From positions 1 through 35,656 of the forward strand of contig JAHHUI010000004.1 in NCBI GenBank assembly GCA_020024055.1: a stretch of DNA of 35,656 nucleotides, read 5' to 3'. The translations under genes and the position numbers were made by a program. Under the pieces are notes generated by a model. It did no database searches. It was not told the DNA's origin and worked only from the letters and a program-made list of their open reading frames with translations. Source of the stretch: Spirochaetaceae bacterium. Lineage in GTDB: Bacteria; Spirochaetota; Spirochaetia; WRBN01. Of this stretch, positions 1 to 8,127 are shown in pieces. Numbering within the stretch: position 1 is the stretch's first letter; each line of letters opens with the position of its first letter.

Positions 1-13
1 GTTTTTAATGTGT

Positions 14-22
14 TGTGGATAG
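14..22 (-). promoter_or_regulatory. DnaA-box-like site upstream of dnaA
   Basis: TGTGGATAG is the reverse complement of the DnaA box TTATCCACA with one mismatch. It sits about 20 bases before the dnaA start, where DnaA autoregulation boxes usually lie. Further boxes may lie left of the window edge. Confidence 0.55.
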
Positions 23-43
23 TCCGTGTACAAGGATTTATGT

Positions 44-1438
44 ATGTTTTTTGACGGGTCATTACTGCAGGAAGTATTTAAACAGCTGCGCCTGAAAGGC
101 GAAATTAGTGAAGACGAAGAAAACACCTGTCTTTCCCGCATGGAATTTGCTGATTTGAAAGACAATCAGCTTATCATCAATGTCCCTTCCGGTTATTATA
201 AAGACAGATTTGAAGATTTATTCCAAGATAAAATTTCTGCAGAAATCAGTGAAATGGAAGGCACAAATATCAGTGTACATTTCGAAGTGAAAAGACCGCA
301 GGAAAAAAAAACTGTTCAAGCACAGCAGCCTATTATTCATGAAAAAAAGGAATCTAAAACCCATAAACGCCCCGAAGGCCTGGTGGAAACCTATACTTTC
401 GACAATTTTGTCGTCGGCGATAAAAATCTTTATTCTAGAGAGGCCGCACTGGCGATCGCCAAAGAGCCAGGAAAGAAATTTAATCCCTGTTTGATGGTGG
501 GAAATGTAGGCCTGGGCAAAACTCATTTATTACAGGCCATTGGCAATTATATCTTTGATCATGATCAATCTTTAAAAATCGTCTATGTCACTGCAGAAAA
601 ATTCGTGCGCGAATTTATCGAGATGCTGGGCAAGAGCGAAGGCAGCAAAAGTATGAGTAAAAGCTCTAAAAATATGGCCTTTAAAGACAAATATCGCAAA
701 GCTGATGTCTTATTGATCGACGATATTCACACTTTCCAGGGAAAATCTGAAACACAGGAAGAGCTTTTTCATATCTTCAATGATCTCTATGAAGCAAAAA
801 AACAAATTGTCCTTACCTGTGACCGTCCGATTTCGGAGCTGAAAAACCTGAATGAGCGACTGAAAAGCCGCTTCAGCCGCGGCATCACTGTGGATCTGCG
901 CCCGCCAGATTTTGAAACTAAAATTGCTATCATCCACAAAAAATTAGAAAGCTTCAATGCCATTTTCCCCCAGGATGTGATTGAACTGATTGCCGAAACT
1001 GTGAAAACCAATGTGCGTGATTTAGAGGCCGCCATCACCAATATTTATTCCTATGCTGACCTGACAAGAAAACAAGTAACCATAGAATTGGCAAAAGAGC
1101 GACTGAAAGCCAGCAATAATGTGCAGGTGGACGAGATTTTCTCTATCGATCGCGTCCAGCGCGTCATTGCTGATTATTTCAACGTTTCTATCAATGACTT
1201 AAAAGGCAAAAAAAAGAATAAATCAATTGTCTATCCACGGCAGATTGCAATGTATATCTGCCGAGAAATGACAGACTTCCCCACCACAGAAATTGGACTG
1301 GAATTTGGAGGGCGCGACCACACCACCGTGATGCATGCATGTCAGAAGATCAATGATCTGCGTATTGCCGACCCTAATCTGGACGCCATGCTGCAAAACC
1401 TCATCCGCTCTGTGCGCGAACATAAAGAGATGATTTAA
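44..1438 (+). CDS. dnaA: Chromosomal replication initiator DnaA
   Basis: DnaA is the AAA+ ATPase that binds DnaA boxes, melts oriC and recruits the helicase. From this start the protein has 464 residues. Walker A GNVGLGKT is near residues 153-160, Walker B VLLIDDI near 222-228, and the C-terminal helix-turn-helix signature GGRDHTTVMHA near 422. I chose ATG 44 over the in-frame GTG at 26 because AAGGA lies 7 bases before it. Between the helix FIEML and the strand before Walker B there is an unusual Ser/Lys-rich stretch (GKSEGSKSMSKSSKN), making this linker roughly a dozen residues longer than in typical DnaA proteins. The gene opens the conserved dnaA-dnaN-recF cluster. Identity is certain; only the start is open. 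Confidence 0.97.
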   Translation: MFFDGSLLQEVFKQLRLKGEISEDEENTCLSRMEFADLKDNQLIINVPSGYYKDRFEDLFQDKISAEISEMEGTNISVHFEVKRPQEKKTVQAQQPIIHEKKESKTHKRPEGLVETYTFDNFVVGDKNLYSREAALAIAKEPGKKFNPCLMVGNVGLGKTHLLQAIGNYIFDHDQSLKIVYVTAEKFVREFIEMLGKSEGSKSMSKSSKNMAFKDKYRKADVLLIDDIHTFQGKSETQEELFHIFNDLYEAKKQIVLTCDRPISELKNLNERLKSRFSRGITVDLRPPDFETKIAIIHKKLESFNAIFPQDVIELIAETVKTNVRDLEAAITNIYSYADLTRKQVTIELAKERLKASNNVQVDEIFSIDRVQRVIADYFNVSINDLKGKKKNKSIVYPRQIAMYICREMTDFPTTEIGLEFGGRDHTTVMHACQKINDLRIADPNLDAMLQNLIRSVREHKEMI

Positions 1439-1657
1439 TTTTGTTGATAAGTTGTGACTTCTTCGGGTATAATCTGACTGACTGGGGACAATGTGGAAAA
1501 ATATAACAAAATCTAATAATAGTTATTATAAAAATAATTTTATGTACAGAAAGGAAATAAGCCACCTTTCCACAAAAGTTGGCCCCTCTCTGTCATCATC
1601 TTCAAATTTATATATATTTATTGACTTGTAAACAAGTGAAAAGAAAGGACAATTAAA
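1439..1657. other. Candidate replication origin (dnaA-dnaN spacer)
   Basis: This is a 219-base AT-rich spacer between dnaA and dnaN, a frequent oriC position. It contains DnaA-box-like 9-mers TGTTGATAA (1442-1450) and TGTGGAAAA (1492-1500), each one mismatch from TGTGGATAA, and a weaker CTTTCCACA (1566-1574). Thirteen bases after the second box is TAATAATAG (1514-1522), which fits the DnaA-trio pattern, followed by almost pure A/T. A perfect inverted repeat ACTTGT-AA-ACAAGT lies at 1624-1637, just before the dnaN ribosome binding site GAAAGGA. That this is the functional origin is inference. Confidence 0.6.
1444..1473 (+). promoter_or_regulatory. Putative dnaN promoter
   Basis: TTGATA (1444-1449) and a perfect TATAAT (1468-1473) are separated by 18 bases. 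The -35 box overlaps a DnaA-box-like site (1442-1450), so DnaA could modulate it. It would leave a leader of about 175 bases before dnaN. Confidence 0.55.
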
Positions 1658-2767
1658 ATGATTAAATTCGTATGCCAGAAAGAAATTTTAATTAAGGAAT
1701 TGGGCGCTGTCCAGAAGGTGATTAGCTCAAAAAACAATATCACCATTCTTTCTAATGTATTGCTGGAAGCCAAGGATGATGTCTTGAAGATTCATGCCTG
1801 CGATGCACGTCTGCGTTTTGAAACAGAAATTCCGGCAAAAGTGATGACAGAGGGAAAAATCACTGTTTTCGCAGATAAATTATTCAATGTGATTAAGACC
1901 CTGCCCAGCACAGAAATCGAATTTGCCGCACAGGAAGATAAATTGACCATTATGCCTGTGAACAGAACAGGACTGAATATTCAGCTGCGCTGGCAATCCA
2001 GCGACAGCTTTCCCCTGGCAGATGAGCCCGAAGGCAGCACATATTTTCGTCTTTTACAAAAAGATTTCATTCATATGATCAAACAGACATTTTTTGCCGT
2101 TTCAAAGGATGAGACACGCATTTTTATGAATGGTGTTTTCTTTAAAAAAGCCAATGGCAAGCTGACCATGGTGTCCACAGACGGGCGGCGCCTCTCTTTG
2201 ATAGAGATGCCCTCTGAATCCGTGATGCCGGACTTTGAAGGCGTGATTATCCACCCTAAATTCCTGACTATTATCAGAGATTTGGCCTGCGGCGAGGGTG
2301 AATTGGCCCTGGCGCTGTCTGAAAAGGCAATTTATGCGCAATTTGACAATACAAAGATTTCGGCCACACTGATCGACGGGCAATTTCCCAAATATGAACG
2401 TGTGATTCCCGAGACACAGAATTTTGACCTCAGCTTCAACAGAATTGAGTTTTTAGACTCTCTGCGCCGCACGGCTGTGTTTTCTGATGATAAATCACAT
2501 CGTATTTTCCTGCATTTTTCCCCCGGCAAGCTGGAAATGGTGGCCGAAGACAGCCAGATTGGCGGTATCCGCGAACAGATTGACTGCAATTATCAAGGCG
2601 AAATGCTAAAAATGGCTTTAAATCACACTTATTTGCATGAACCGCTGAATGTGATGACTTGTGACAATTTTCATTTCCAGTTCACCGATGAAAATCGCGC
2701 CGTGACGCTGCGCCAGGAAAATGATGAAGAGAGTTTGCATGTTGTAATGCCCATGCAGCTGGATTAA
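1658..2767 (+). CDS. dnaN: DNA polymerase III beta subunit (sliding clamp)
   Basis: The beta clamp is a ring-shaped homodimer that encircles DNA and tethers polymerase III, and also binds MutS, ligase and other partners. The 369-residue length is normal. The N-terminal domain (MIKFVCQKEILIKELGAVQKVIS), the central DGRRLSLIE region and the C-terminal VVMPMQLD (equivalent to the usual MPMR-L end) are all recognisable. AAAGGA lies about 8 bases before ATG. It follows dnaA with the putative origin between them and is followed 22 bases later by recF. The TATAAT promoter in the spacer probably drives it. Confidence 0.97.
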   Translation: MIKFVCQKEILIKELGAVQKVISSKNNITILSNVLLEAKDDVLKIHACDARLRFETEIPAKVMTEGKITVFADKLFNVIKTLPSTEIEFAAQEDKLTIMPVNRTGLNIQLRWQSSDSFPLADEPEGSTYFRLLQKDFIHMIKQTFFAVSKDETRIFMNGVFFKKANGKLTMVSTDGRRLSLIEMPSESVMPDFEGVIIHPKFLTIIRDLACGEGELALALSEKAIYAQFDNTKISATLIDGQFPKYERVIPETQNFDLSFNRIEFLDSLRRTAVFSDDKSHRIFLHFSPGKLEMVAEDSQIGGIREQIDCNYQGEMLKMALNHTYLHEPLNVMTCDNFHFQFTDENRAVTLRQENDEESLHVVMPMQLD

Positions 2768-2789
2768 GACATAATTTGGCGGCGTTTTT

Positions 2790-3866
2790 GTGCTGAATTA
2801 TATTAAAATTGAGAATTTCCGCAATTTGGTGAAGAATAAAATAGATGTTTCTTCACGCCATATCATCTTATGCGGAGAAAACGGCCAGGGCAAGACAAAT
2901 TTTATCGAGGCCATTTATTATCTCATTTTTGCGGCCAGTTTTCGCGAGCAGAAAGAAGAATTCATCTGTCGTAATCAGGAAGATCATTTTATTTTGTTCG
3001 GTGAATTCTCACAGCAAAAGGATTTTAATGATCGCCTGGGTGTTTTGTGGGATAAAAACAACGGCAAACGCATTGTGCTGAACGGCCTGGAAATTCGTGA
3101 TCGTAAAGAATTGGTGGCTTCATTTCCCTGCATTGCTTTTTTTCATGATGATTTGCAGCTGATTGACGGCAGCATGGAACGCAGAAGACGTTTTTTCGAT
3201 CAAATTCTCAGTCTCATCTCCCCTTCATACATCGATTCCCTGCGCAGATATAAAAAAGTGCTGCGCCAGAGAAATCTCGTGCTGCGCACAAATCAAAATT
3301 CTATGCTGGATGTGTATACGCAACAGCTGCTGGATGTGGGCCTGGTGCTGATGCAGGAAAGGGCCAAAATGACTGTTTTATTTCAGGAAGTTTTTGCCCC
3401 TCCAATGCTTGACAGCAGTAATCTGGATATTCATTGTCTGTATCAGCCAAATTGGAAATTGGCAGAAAAAGAAGAGATTTTAAAAGTATTTAGCGAAAAA
3501 CAGGAACAGGAAATACGCCAGGGCGTCACCTTGTATGGCCCGCATCGCGATCGCTATATGTTCTCTTTTAGAGGAAAGGAAGCCAGCCATTATCTTTCCC
3601 TGGGGCAAAAGCGCCTGCTAGCTTTATGCCTGAAGTCGGCAGCCTCTCTGCTGTTCTATCAGCAAAGCCATCGTGAGCCTATTTTGCTTTTAGATGATAT
3701 ATTTCTGGAATTGACGCATGCAGCCCGAGAAAGGTTTCTTTCTCATCTGCCGCCCTATCAGCAGGCATTTTTCACATTTCTGCCCCAGGAATTGGCGCAT
3801 ATTCAATTAGATTCTCCCTTGATTTATTTTGTGAAAGAGGGAAAACTGGAAAAATATGAGAGATGA
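2790..3866 (+). CDS. recF: DNA replication and repair protein RecF
   Basis: RecF is an SMC-like ABC ATPase that helps load RecA at single-strand gaps with RecO and RecR. The protein has 358 residues, normal for the family. Walker A GENGQGKTN is near residue 30, the ABC signature LSLGQKR near residue 267, and Walker B PILLLDDIF near residue 300. The start is GTG with no strong Shine-Dalgarno sequence, only 22 bases after dnaN, so it is probably cotranscribed. Its 3' end overlaps the next gene by 11 bases. Confidence 0.95.
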   Translation: MLNYIKIENFRNLVKNKIDVSSRHIILCGENGQGKTNFIEAIYYLIFAASFREQKEEFICRNQEDHFILFGEFSQQKDFNDRLGVLWDKNNGKRIVLNGLEIRDRKELVASFPCIAFFHDDLQLIDGSMERRRRFFDQILSLISPSYIDSLRRYKKVLRQRNLVLRTNQNSMLDVYTQQLLDVGLVLMQERAKMTVLFQEVFAPPMLDSSNLDIHCLYQPNWKLAEKEEILKVFSEKQEQEIRQGVTLYGPHRDRYMFSFRGKEASHYLSLGQKRLLALCLKSAASLLFYQQSHREPILLLDDIFLELTHAARERFLSHLPPYQQAFFTFLPQELAHIQLDSPLIYFVKEGKLEKYER

Positions 3867-4299
3867 TTTTCATTCACCAAAGAATCTTCTGGGCCAGCTT
3901 CTGCGTGGCATGCTTCAAGATATGACTAAAGAACAGCAGGCAGGCGCCCAGGTGCTGCGCGGATGGGAAGGAATTGTGGGCAAGGCACTCTCTGAAAAAA
4001 GCCGCGTGACAGATTTACAAAAAGACTGCCTGCATATTGCCGTGCGCGAAGGCGGAGCGATGCAGCTGATGCTGATGAATAAACGCCAGATTCTATATAA
4101 GCTGGGCAAGCAATATCCCGGGCTCAATGTCAAAGATATACATGTCTTTCTAGACAGAGCACCAGAGTCCACCCATAAAAAACAGCAGCCGCCGATTAAA
4201 CAGCGTGTCATTGAGAAAAAAACCAAAGATGATGTCTCTGATGAAGATTTTAAAGCCGTTATGCAGCGTATCAAAGCCTATAGCAGGCAAGAAGAATGA
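3856..4299 (+). CDS. DUF721 (DciA-like) protein
   Basis: A 147-residue protein of the DUF721 family. DciA members of this family help load the replicative helicase in bacteria lacking DnaC/DnaI-type loaders. The N-terminal part (GQLLRGMLQDM, then VLRGWEGIVGKAL and LHIAVREGGAMQLMLMNK) matches the usual DUF721 layout of a tryptophan-containing helix followed by a KH-like fold with paired strands. A basic, probably disordered tail follows (KKQQPPIKQRVIEKKTK). It overlaps recF by 11 bases and the next gene by 4, so translation is likely coupled. The gene next to recF in Treponema is of the same type. The helicase-loading role is a family inference. Confidence 0.8.
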   Translation: MRDDFHSPKNLLGQLLRGMLQDMTKEQQAGAQVLRGWEGIVGKALSEKSRVTDLQKDCLHIAVREGGAMQLMLMNKRQILYKLGKQYPGLNVKDIHVFLDRAPESTHKKQQPPIKQRVIEKKTKDDVSDEDFKAVMQRIKAYSRQEE

Positions 4300-5618
4300 C
4301 AAAAAATAAAGTTTCGCCCCTGAATTGTATGGAAATTGAGGAGGTGCTGGGAAAATTGGCGCTTGAGGGCAGTTTTGTGCGCGATATTATTCAGCCTGAT
4401 TATAAAACATTAATGCTGGAATTCTATCAGCCTGGCCGTGGGCAAATTCGCCTGATGCTGGATCTGCATGCACAAAAAAGTTCTCTGTATCCCCTGGAAA
4501 AGACAGACAAGGTGCAGGGCCGCAATCTGCGTTTTGCCCAAATGCTGCGTGCACATATCAGGGGTGCACGCTTGATTTCAGTGTATCAATACGATTATCA
4601 GCGCATTATTGTGTTCCACGTGAAACTTTCCGGGGAAGAAAAATATCTGTATGTGAGGCTGTGGGCGGCACGCAGCAATATATTTTTGTGCGATGCACAG
4701 GGAAATATCCTGGATGTATTTTTCCGTCGCCCGGACAGCGGTGAAATCTCTGAGAAAGTATTCACCCTGCCTGTGCCTCAAGGACCGCCGAAAAGCTATG
4801 ATTTGCGCGTTTTAGAGGGAACAAAGGGTTTTGCCTCTGCTGTACGGCAATATTTTTATGAAAACAACCCAGAGGGCGGTACGCAGGAAGATTTTCTAGC
4901 TTGGCATCAGGCCCAAGTCCACAGAATTGAGAGCAAAATAAAAAAAGTGCGTTCTCAAAGAGAAAATAATGCAAAACTGATGCAGCAATATCAGCAGCGC
5001 GGCGATGAACTGATGGGCTCTTTGCATTTAAGCGCAGATTCGTCTGTGCGCAAAGATGCCCAGGCCTATTATGAAAAGAAAAAAAGCCTGAAGCAGAAAA
5101 ATGAATATCTGGCGATGCAATTGAACATACTGGAAAATCAGCGGATAGGGTTGCAAAAACAGTATGATCTGCGTGATGATGAAGATTTTCTGGGCAGCCG
5201 CGCCTGGCAAAAGGACGCAAACAATGAAAAACGGGCACACAGCGTGCTTTCTTTTGTTCGGCAGGGAATTACATTCTTGGTGGGCAGAAGTGCCAGAGAA
5301 AATGATTTTTTGCTGCGTCATGTGGTGAAATCGCATGAATGGTGGCTGCATGTGCGCGATTATGCCGGCTGCTATGTTTTTGTACGCACAAAGAAAAATC
5401 AGCCTTTACCAGACAGCGTACGATTGGATGCCTGTGCCTTGGCTGTGCATTATAGCAAAGCTAAAGATGCCTCTTATGTAGATATTCACTGCACACAGGT
5501 GAAATATCTGCGGCGGATTAAGAACGAGGTGGGCAAGGTTTCCGTGACAAGGGAAAAACCTATCAGTTATCGTGTTGATCAGAAAAAGCTACTGGAGATT
5601 TTAAATCAGCCGCACTAA
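4296..5618 (+). CDS. NFACT-family protein (RqcH/FbpA-like), short form
   Basis: NFACT proteins bind the large ribosomal subunit. The bacterial member RqcH adds alanine tails to stalled nascent chains. The NFACT-N domain covers about residues 5-200, a coiled coil about 205-290, and the NFACT-R RNA-binding domain about 325-435, with FLVGRSARENDFL and HEWWLHVRD. At 440 residues it is clearly shorter than typical RqcH (about 570). The NFACT-N motif usually ending in Asp-Arg, which is needed for tRNA binding in RqcH, reads QYDYQRIIVF here, so the Asp seems replaced by Gln. Alanine tailing is therefore uncertain. The ATG overlaps the DUF721 stop (ATGA). A parS-like site lies inside the gene. Confidence 0.85.
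   Translation: MTKNKVSPLNCMEIEEVLGKLALEGSFVRDIIQPDYKTLMLEFYQPGRGQIRLMLDLHAQKSSLYPLEKTDKVQGRNLRFAQMLRAHIRGARLISVYQYDYQRIIVFHVKLSGEEKYLYVRLWAARSNIFLCDAQGNILDVFFRRPDSGEISEKVFTLPVPQGPPKSYDLRVLEGTKGFASAVRQYFYENNPEGGTQEDFLAWHQAQVHRIESKIKKVRSQRENNAKLMQQYQQRGDELMGSLHLSADSSVRKDAQAYYEKKKSLKQKNEYLAMQLNILENQRIGLQKQYDLRDDEDFLGSRAWQKDANNEKRAHSVLSFVRQGITFLVGRSARENDFLLRHVVKSHEWWLHVRDYAGCYVFVRTKKNQPLPDSVRLDACALAVHYSKAKDASYVDIHCTQVKYLRRIKNEVGKVSVTREKPISYRVDQKKLLEILNQPH
4612..4627. other. parS: parS-like ParB binding site
   Basis: TGTTCCACGTGAAACT contains the parS core GTTNCACGTGAAAC without mismatch and differs from the consensus TGTTTCACGTGAAACA at the tolerant fifth base and the last base. It lies within the NFACT gene about 3 kb from the putative origin, as expected for parS. 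The ParA and ParB genes are not in the window. Confidence 0.75.
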
Positions 5619-5673
5619 ATTTTATATAATATTTTTGGTTTTAATCTAAAATTTATTTTTTTCAAGTTGGCTC

Positions 5674-5700
5674 TTGACATAGGCGGGGGGGGGGTAAAAT
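5674..5700 (+). promoter_or_regulatory. Poly-G promoter, probably phase variable
   Basis: TTGACA (5674-5679) and TAAAAT (5695-5700) are separated by a 15-base spacer, of which the last ten bases (5685-5694) are all G. Slippage of the G run would move the spacer between 15 and the optimal 17, switching promoter strength. It lies 115 bases before a predicted outer-membrane protein gene. An 8-base repeat of CTCTTGAC occurs at 5671 and 5703; a second -35-like TTGACT at 5706 has no good -10 partner. Confidence 0.75.
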
Positions 5701-5815
5701 CGCTCTTGACTGATTAAAAGATAAGAGTATTGCCTATGTTTATTAAGATAATATTTACGTGTTCTTTAATTGTTGATGTTGTGTCTGAGATTTGCTTGTT
5801 GTCAGCAGGCTTATA

Positions 5816-7315
5816 ATGAGAAAAATTTTCCTGATTCTTTTTTTGATTTTTTTGAGTTCTGAAAATATTTTCTCTTTCTGGAATGGCAAATTTTTTATTG
5901 AAATTTTTCCTGTTGCACGGATTTCTACGCGCAATTTTTACACTGAACCTATTGATCAGCTGTATTATTTAAATTATTTCAATCAGCAGCGTATTTTGAA
6001 TACAGGTATTGATCTCTTATGGAAAGGACTGCATTTGTACCTGGCAATTGATATTTTTCGCGATTTAATTTTTGACAGTACGAATTTTGGTTATTCTAAT
6101 ATTCCGATGACTCCTGGCGGACTGACCAATAGTGTGAATGGTCATTGGCCCACAGTCTCATATTTAGAGTATAGCCATGATATTATCGAGTTGTCTCTAG
6201 GGCGCAGAGGATTTGCTATGGGTTATGGAGACTATGGTCTTGCTCTAAGTGCAACGGCTCCTTATTTTGATGGGTTTTGGCTGGGTTTGAAGCCGACTGT
6301 GGGAAAAGGAAAATTGTTTTATTATTTTGTTGCTTTTGCAGATGATCGTTTGGCTAATGAAAATTATCTGCAGCATAATGAGAAAATTTGGAATGCCAAT
6401 CATCCCTCATCAAGTAAAAATTCATTTTCTTATGATCAAATCAGCAAATGGTGCTTTAATCATAAAATTGGCTATGCTGGAGTAAATTGGCGCTTTGGTA
6501 TCAGTGAATCTTCTGTTGTTTATGGTGTTCCTGTCACTTTATGGAATGCTAATCCTTTTACATTCTGGCATAATTCTTATGAAAGGGGGATGAATGTTAC
6601 CTTTGGAATTTCTGGCGAGGCTGTTTTTGATAAAATTCGTATTTATGGAGAATTTTTACTTGATGATATACATCTCACAACAGAAGGGAATATGTCTAAT
6701 CCATCAGCTTTTGGTATTTATGCTGGAATAGACTGGCATGTATTGCCTGATGAAGGTTATCAGGGACATATTTATGGATCACGTCAACATGTCAAACGTG
6801 AAGAAAGCTTTGCTTATCGCGGTGGTGGTCTTTTGCTTTCATGGCAATTTATTTTGGCCACCAGTTATCTTTATAGCCGCAGCATATATGATCCGTATGG
6901 CAAAGTGACCATGATGCATAATATTCGCGGCGAAGGTGGTGATAAAGTAATGGAATATTTTATTGGTTCTCCTTATGGGCCTGACAGTATTGTATTTGAG
7001 TTTAGTACACGTTATGAACAGCCGAATTGGTATTTTCTTGGTCATATGACTTTACAGCTTCAAGGTAGGAATGGATACGATGGATTTTATTCTGATGCAA
7101 CAGGCTGGCAAGCCCAGGGCTTATATGATCCTTCCCATACATCAGATTGGGTTTTTTCCTCAGTTCAGCATGTCAATTTGTATTTTTCTATGCAAATTTA
7201 TTATCTGCTGGTTTCCTGGTGTTCTCTTTATGCCGGCTGGGAAAATCGATTGGTACTTAATAATATACAAAAGTCTCGCAGCACAATAGAAACCGGTGTA
7301 GCAATGCGCTTTTAG
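5816..7315 (+). CDS. Predicted outer-membrane beta-barrel protein
   Basis: A 499-residue exported protein. ATG 5816 (AGG 6 bases upstream) gives a signal peptide MRKIFLILFLIFLSSENIFS; the in-frame TTG at 5792 would add an unlikely leader. The rest is rich in aromatic residues alternating with polar ones, as in transmembrane strands, and ends in an aromatic residue (VAMRF), the usual outer-membrane insertion signal. The stretch ELSLGRRGFAMGYGDYGLAL followed by SATAPYFDGFWL resembles the region of Wzi-type capsule-assembly barrels containing a conserved glycine-rich turn, but this is weak. Function is unknown. It stands alone behind the poly-G promoter, so surface exposure with on/off expression is the most plausible reading. 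Confidence 0.7.
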   Translation: MRKIFLILFLIFLSSENIFSFWNGKFFIEIFPVARISTRNFYTEPIDQLYYLNYFNQQRILNTGIDLLWKGLHLYLAIDIFRDLIFDSTNFGYSNIPMTPGGLTNSVNGHWPTVSYLEYSHDIIELSLGRRGFAMGYGDYGLALSATAPYFDGFWLGLKPTVGKGKLFYYFVAFADDRLANENYLQHNEKIWNANHPSSSKNSFSYDQISKWCFNHKIGYAGVNWRFGISESSVVYGVPVTLWNANPFTFWHNSYERGMNVTFGISGEAVFDKIRIYGEFLLDDIHLTTEGNMSNPSAFGIYAGIDWHVLPDEGYQGHIYGSRQHVKREESFAYRGGGLLLSWQFILATSYLYSRSIYDPYGKVTMMHNIRGEGGDKVMEYFIGSPYGPDSIVFEFSTRYEQPNWYFLGHMTLQLQGRNGYDGFYSDATGWQAQGLYDPSHTSDWVFSSVQHVNLYFSMQIYYLLVSWCSLYAGWENRLVLNNIQKSRSTIETGVAMRF

Positions 7316-7359
7316 ATTATTTTTTAAGAAGTGATATAAAAAAAATAAATAGCAATAAG

Positions 7360-7375
7360 TGTTTCACATGAAACA
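7360..7375. other. parS: Second parS-like site
   Basis: TGTTTCACATGAAACA matches the universal parS TGTTTCACGTGAAACA in 15 of 16 bases, the exception being central CG to CA. It lies in the short spacer between two convergent genes, 2.7 kb from the site at 4612. Confidence 0.7.
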
Positions 7376-7396
7376 TTCTGTTGATATTTTTATGGC

Positions 7397-8014
7397 TTAT
7401 GGCTGGGGGAAAGGCACACTGATATCGAGGAAGCCGATGTTCTGGCTGAAAATATATTCATCCAAATTGCCGTCCAGACCATATTCCATCAAGGACTGCC
7501 TCATATCCTGATATTCTTTTGTCTGCTTGAATTGCTGGAATTGAAGCTTTTTATATTCTTCATATTCCTCATAAGACATGCTCTTTTCTTGGATAATATT
7601 GCCATTGTGCACAATATACAGCTTGTAATTAGAGAAACTAACAGCCTCACCGTTGAGATCGAAGTAAAGCTCGCGCCCAGTGGGAATCACCAAAAGACCG
7701 CTGTACCATTTGGCCATTTGCGGAAGACTGCGGGCCAGGCCCAGGGGCGCTCCGTCGCGTGCGCCTTCAATCTGAGAGAGCATCAGCTGGTGATTTTCAA
7801 TATTCCAATATGCACGGTACAGGCGTTCTTTTAATGTGGAGGGCGCAGGAGAATTAGGCGAGACGGCAGGATTTTCCAGGAAATATTGATCCAAAGGCAT
7901 CGTCAGCAAAGGGTAGTTGCGTTTGTTAAACGAAATGCGATCGCTTTCAGAGAAAGACTGGGCATGTGATTGAAATATGCAGGATACAAGAAATAAACAA
8001 AGAAACTTTTTCAT
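7397..8014 (-). CDS. Exported protein of unknown function
   Basis: A 205-residue protein I do not recognise. It begins with a clear signal peptide (MKKFLCLFLVSCIFQSHAQS, probable cleavage after SHA). Residues about 75-135 (IENHQLMLSQIEGARDGAP, then WYSGLLVIPTGRELYFDLNGEAV) look like a small alpha/beta domain, followed by a Lys/Glu/Tyr-rich helical segment (EEYEEYKKLQFQQFKQTKEYQ). It is a single gene, convergent with the barrel gene, with the parS-like site between them. AAGAGG precedes the ATG. Base composition resembles the core genes rather than the decaying block on its other side. A periplasmic location is inferred. Confidence 0.7.
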   Translation of the reverse strand: MKKFLCLFLVSCIFQSHAQSFSESDRISFNKRNYPLLTMPLDQYFLENPAVSPNSPAPSTLKERLYRAYWNIENHQLMLSQIEGARDGAPLGLARSLPQMAKWYSGLLVIPTGRELYFDLNGEAVSFSNYKLYIVHNGNIIQEKSMSYEEYEEYKKLQFQQFKQTKEYQDMRQSLMEYGLDGNLDEYIFSQNIGFLDISVPFPQP

Positions 8015-8127
8015 AAGAGGGTGCCTCTTGTTTTTATATCGGTGTATTGAAGCTTAAAAGTTTCATTTAAAAATTTCTTTATTTCTGGGATTCGATCTCT
8101 TGGAAAATTGATTTAAAATGAACAGTA

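Noticed and set aside
5703..5740. Second TTGACT promoter-like box before the barrel gene
   Set aside because: No acceptable -10 lies 15-19 bases downstream; it is probably a remnant of the duplicated CTCTTGAC.
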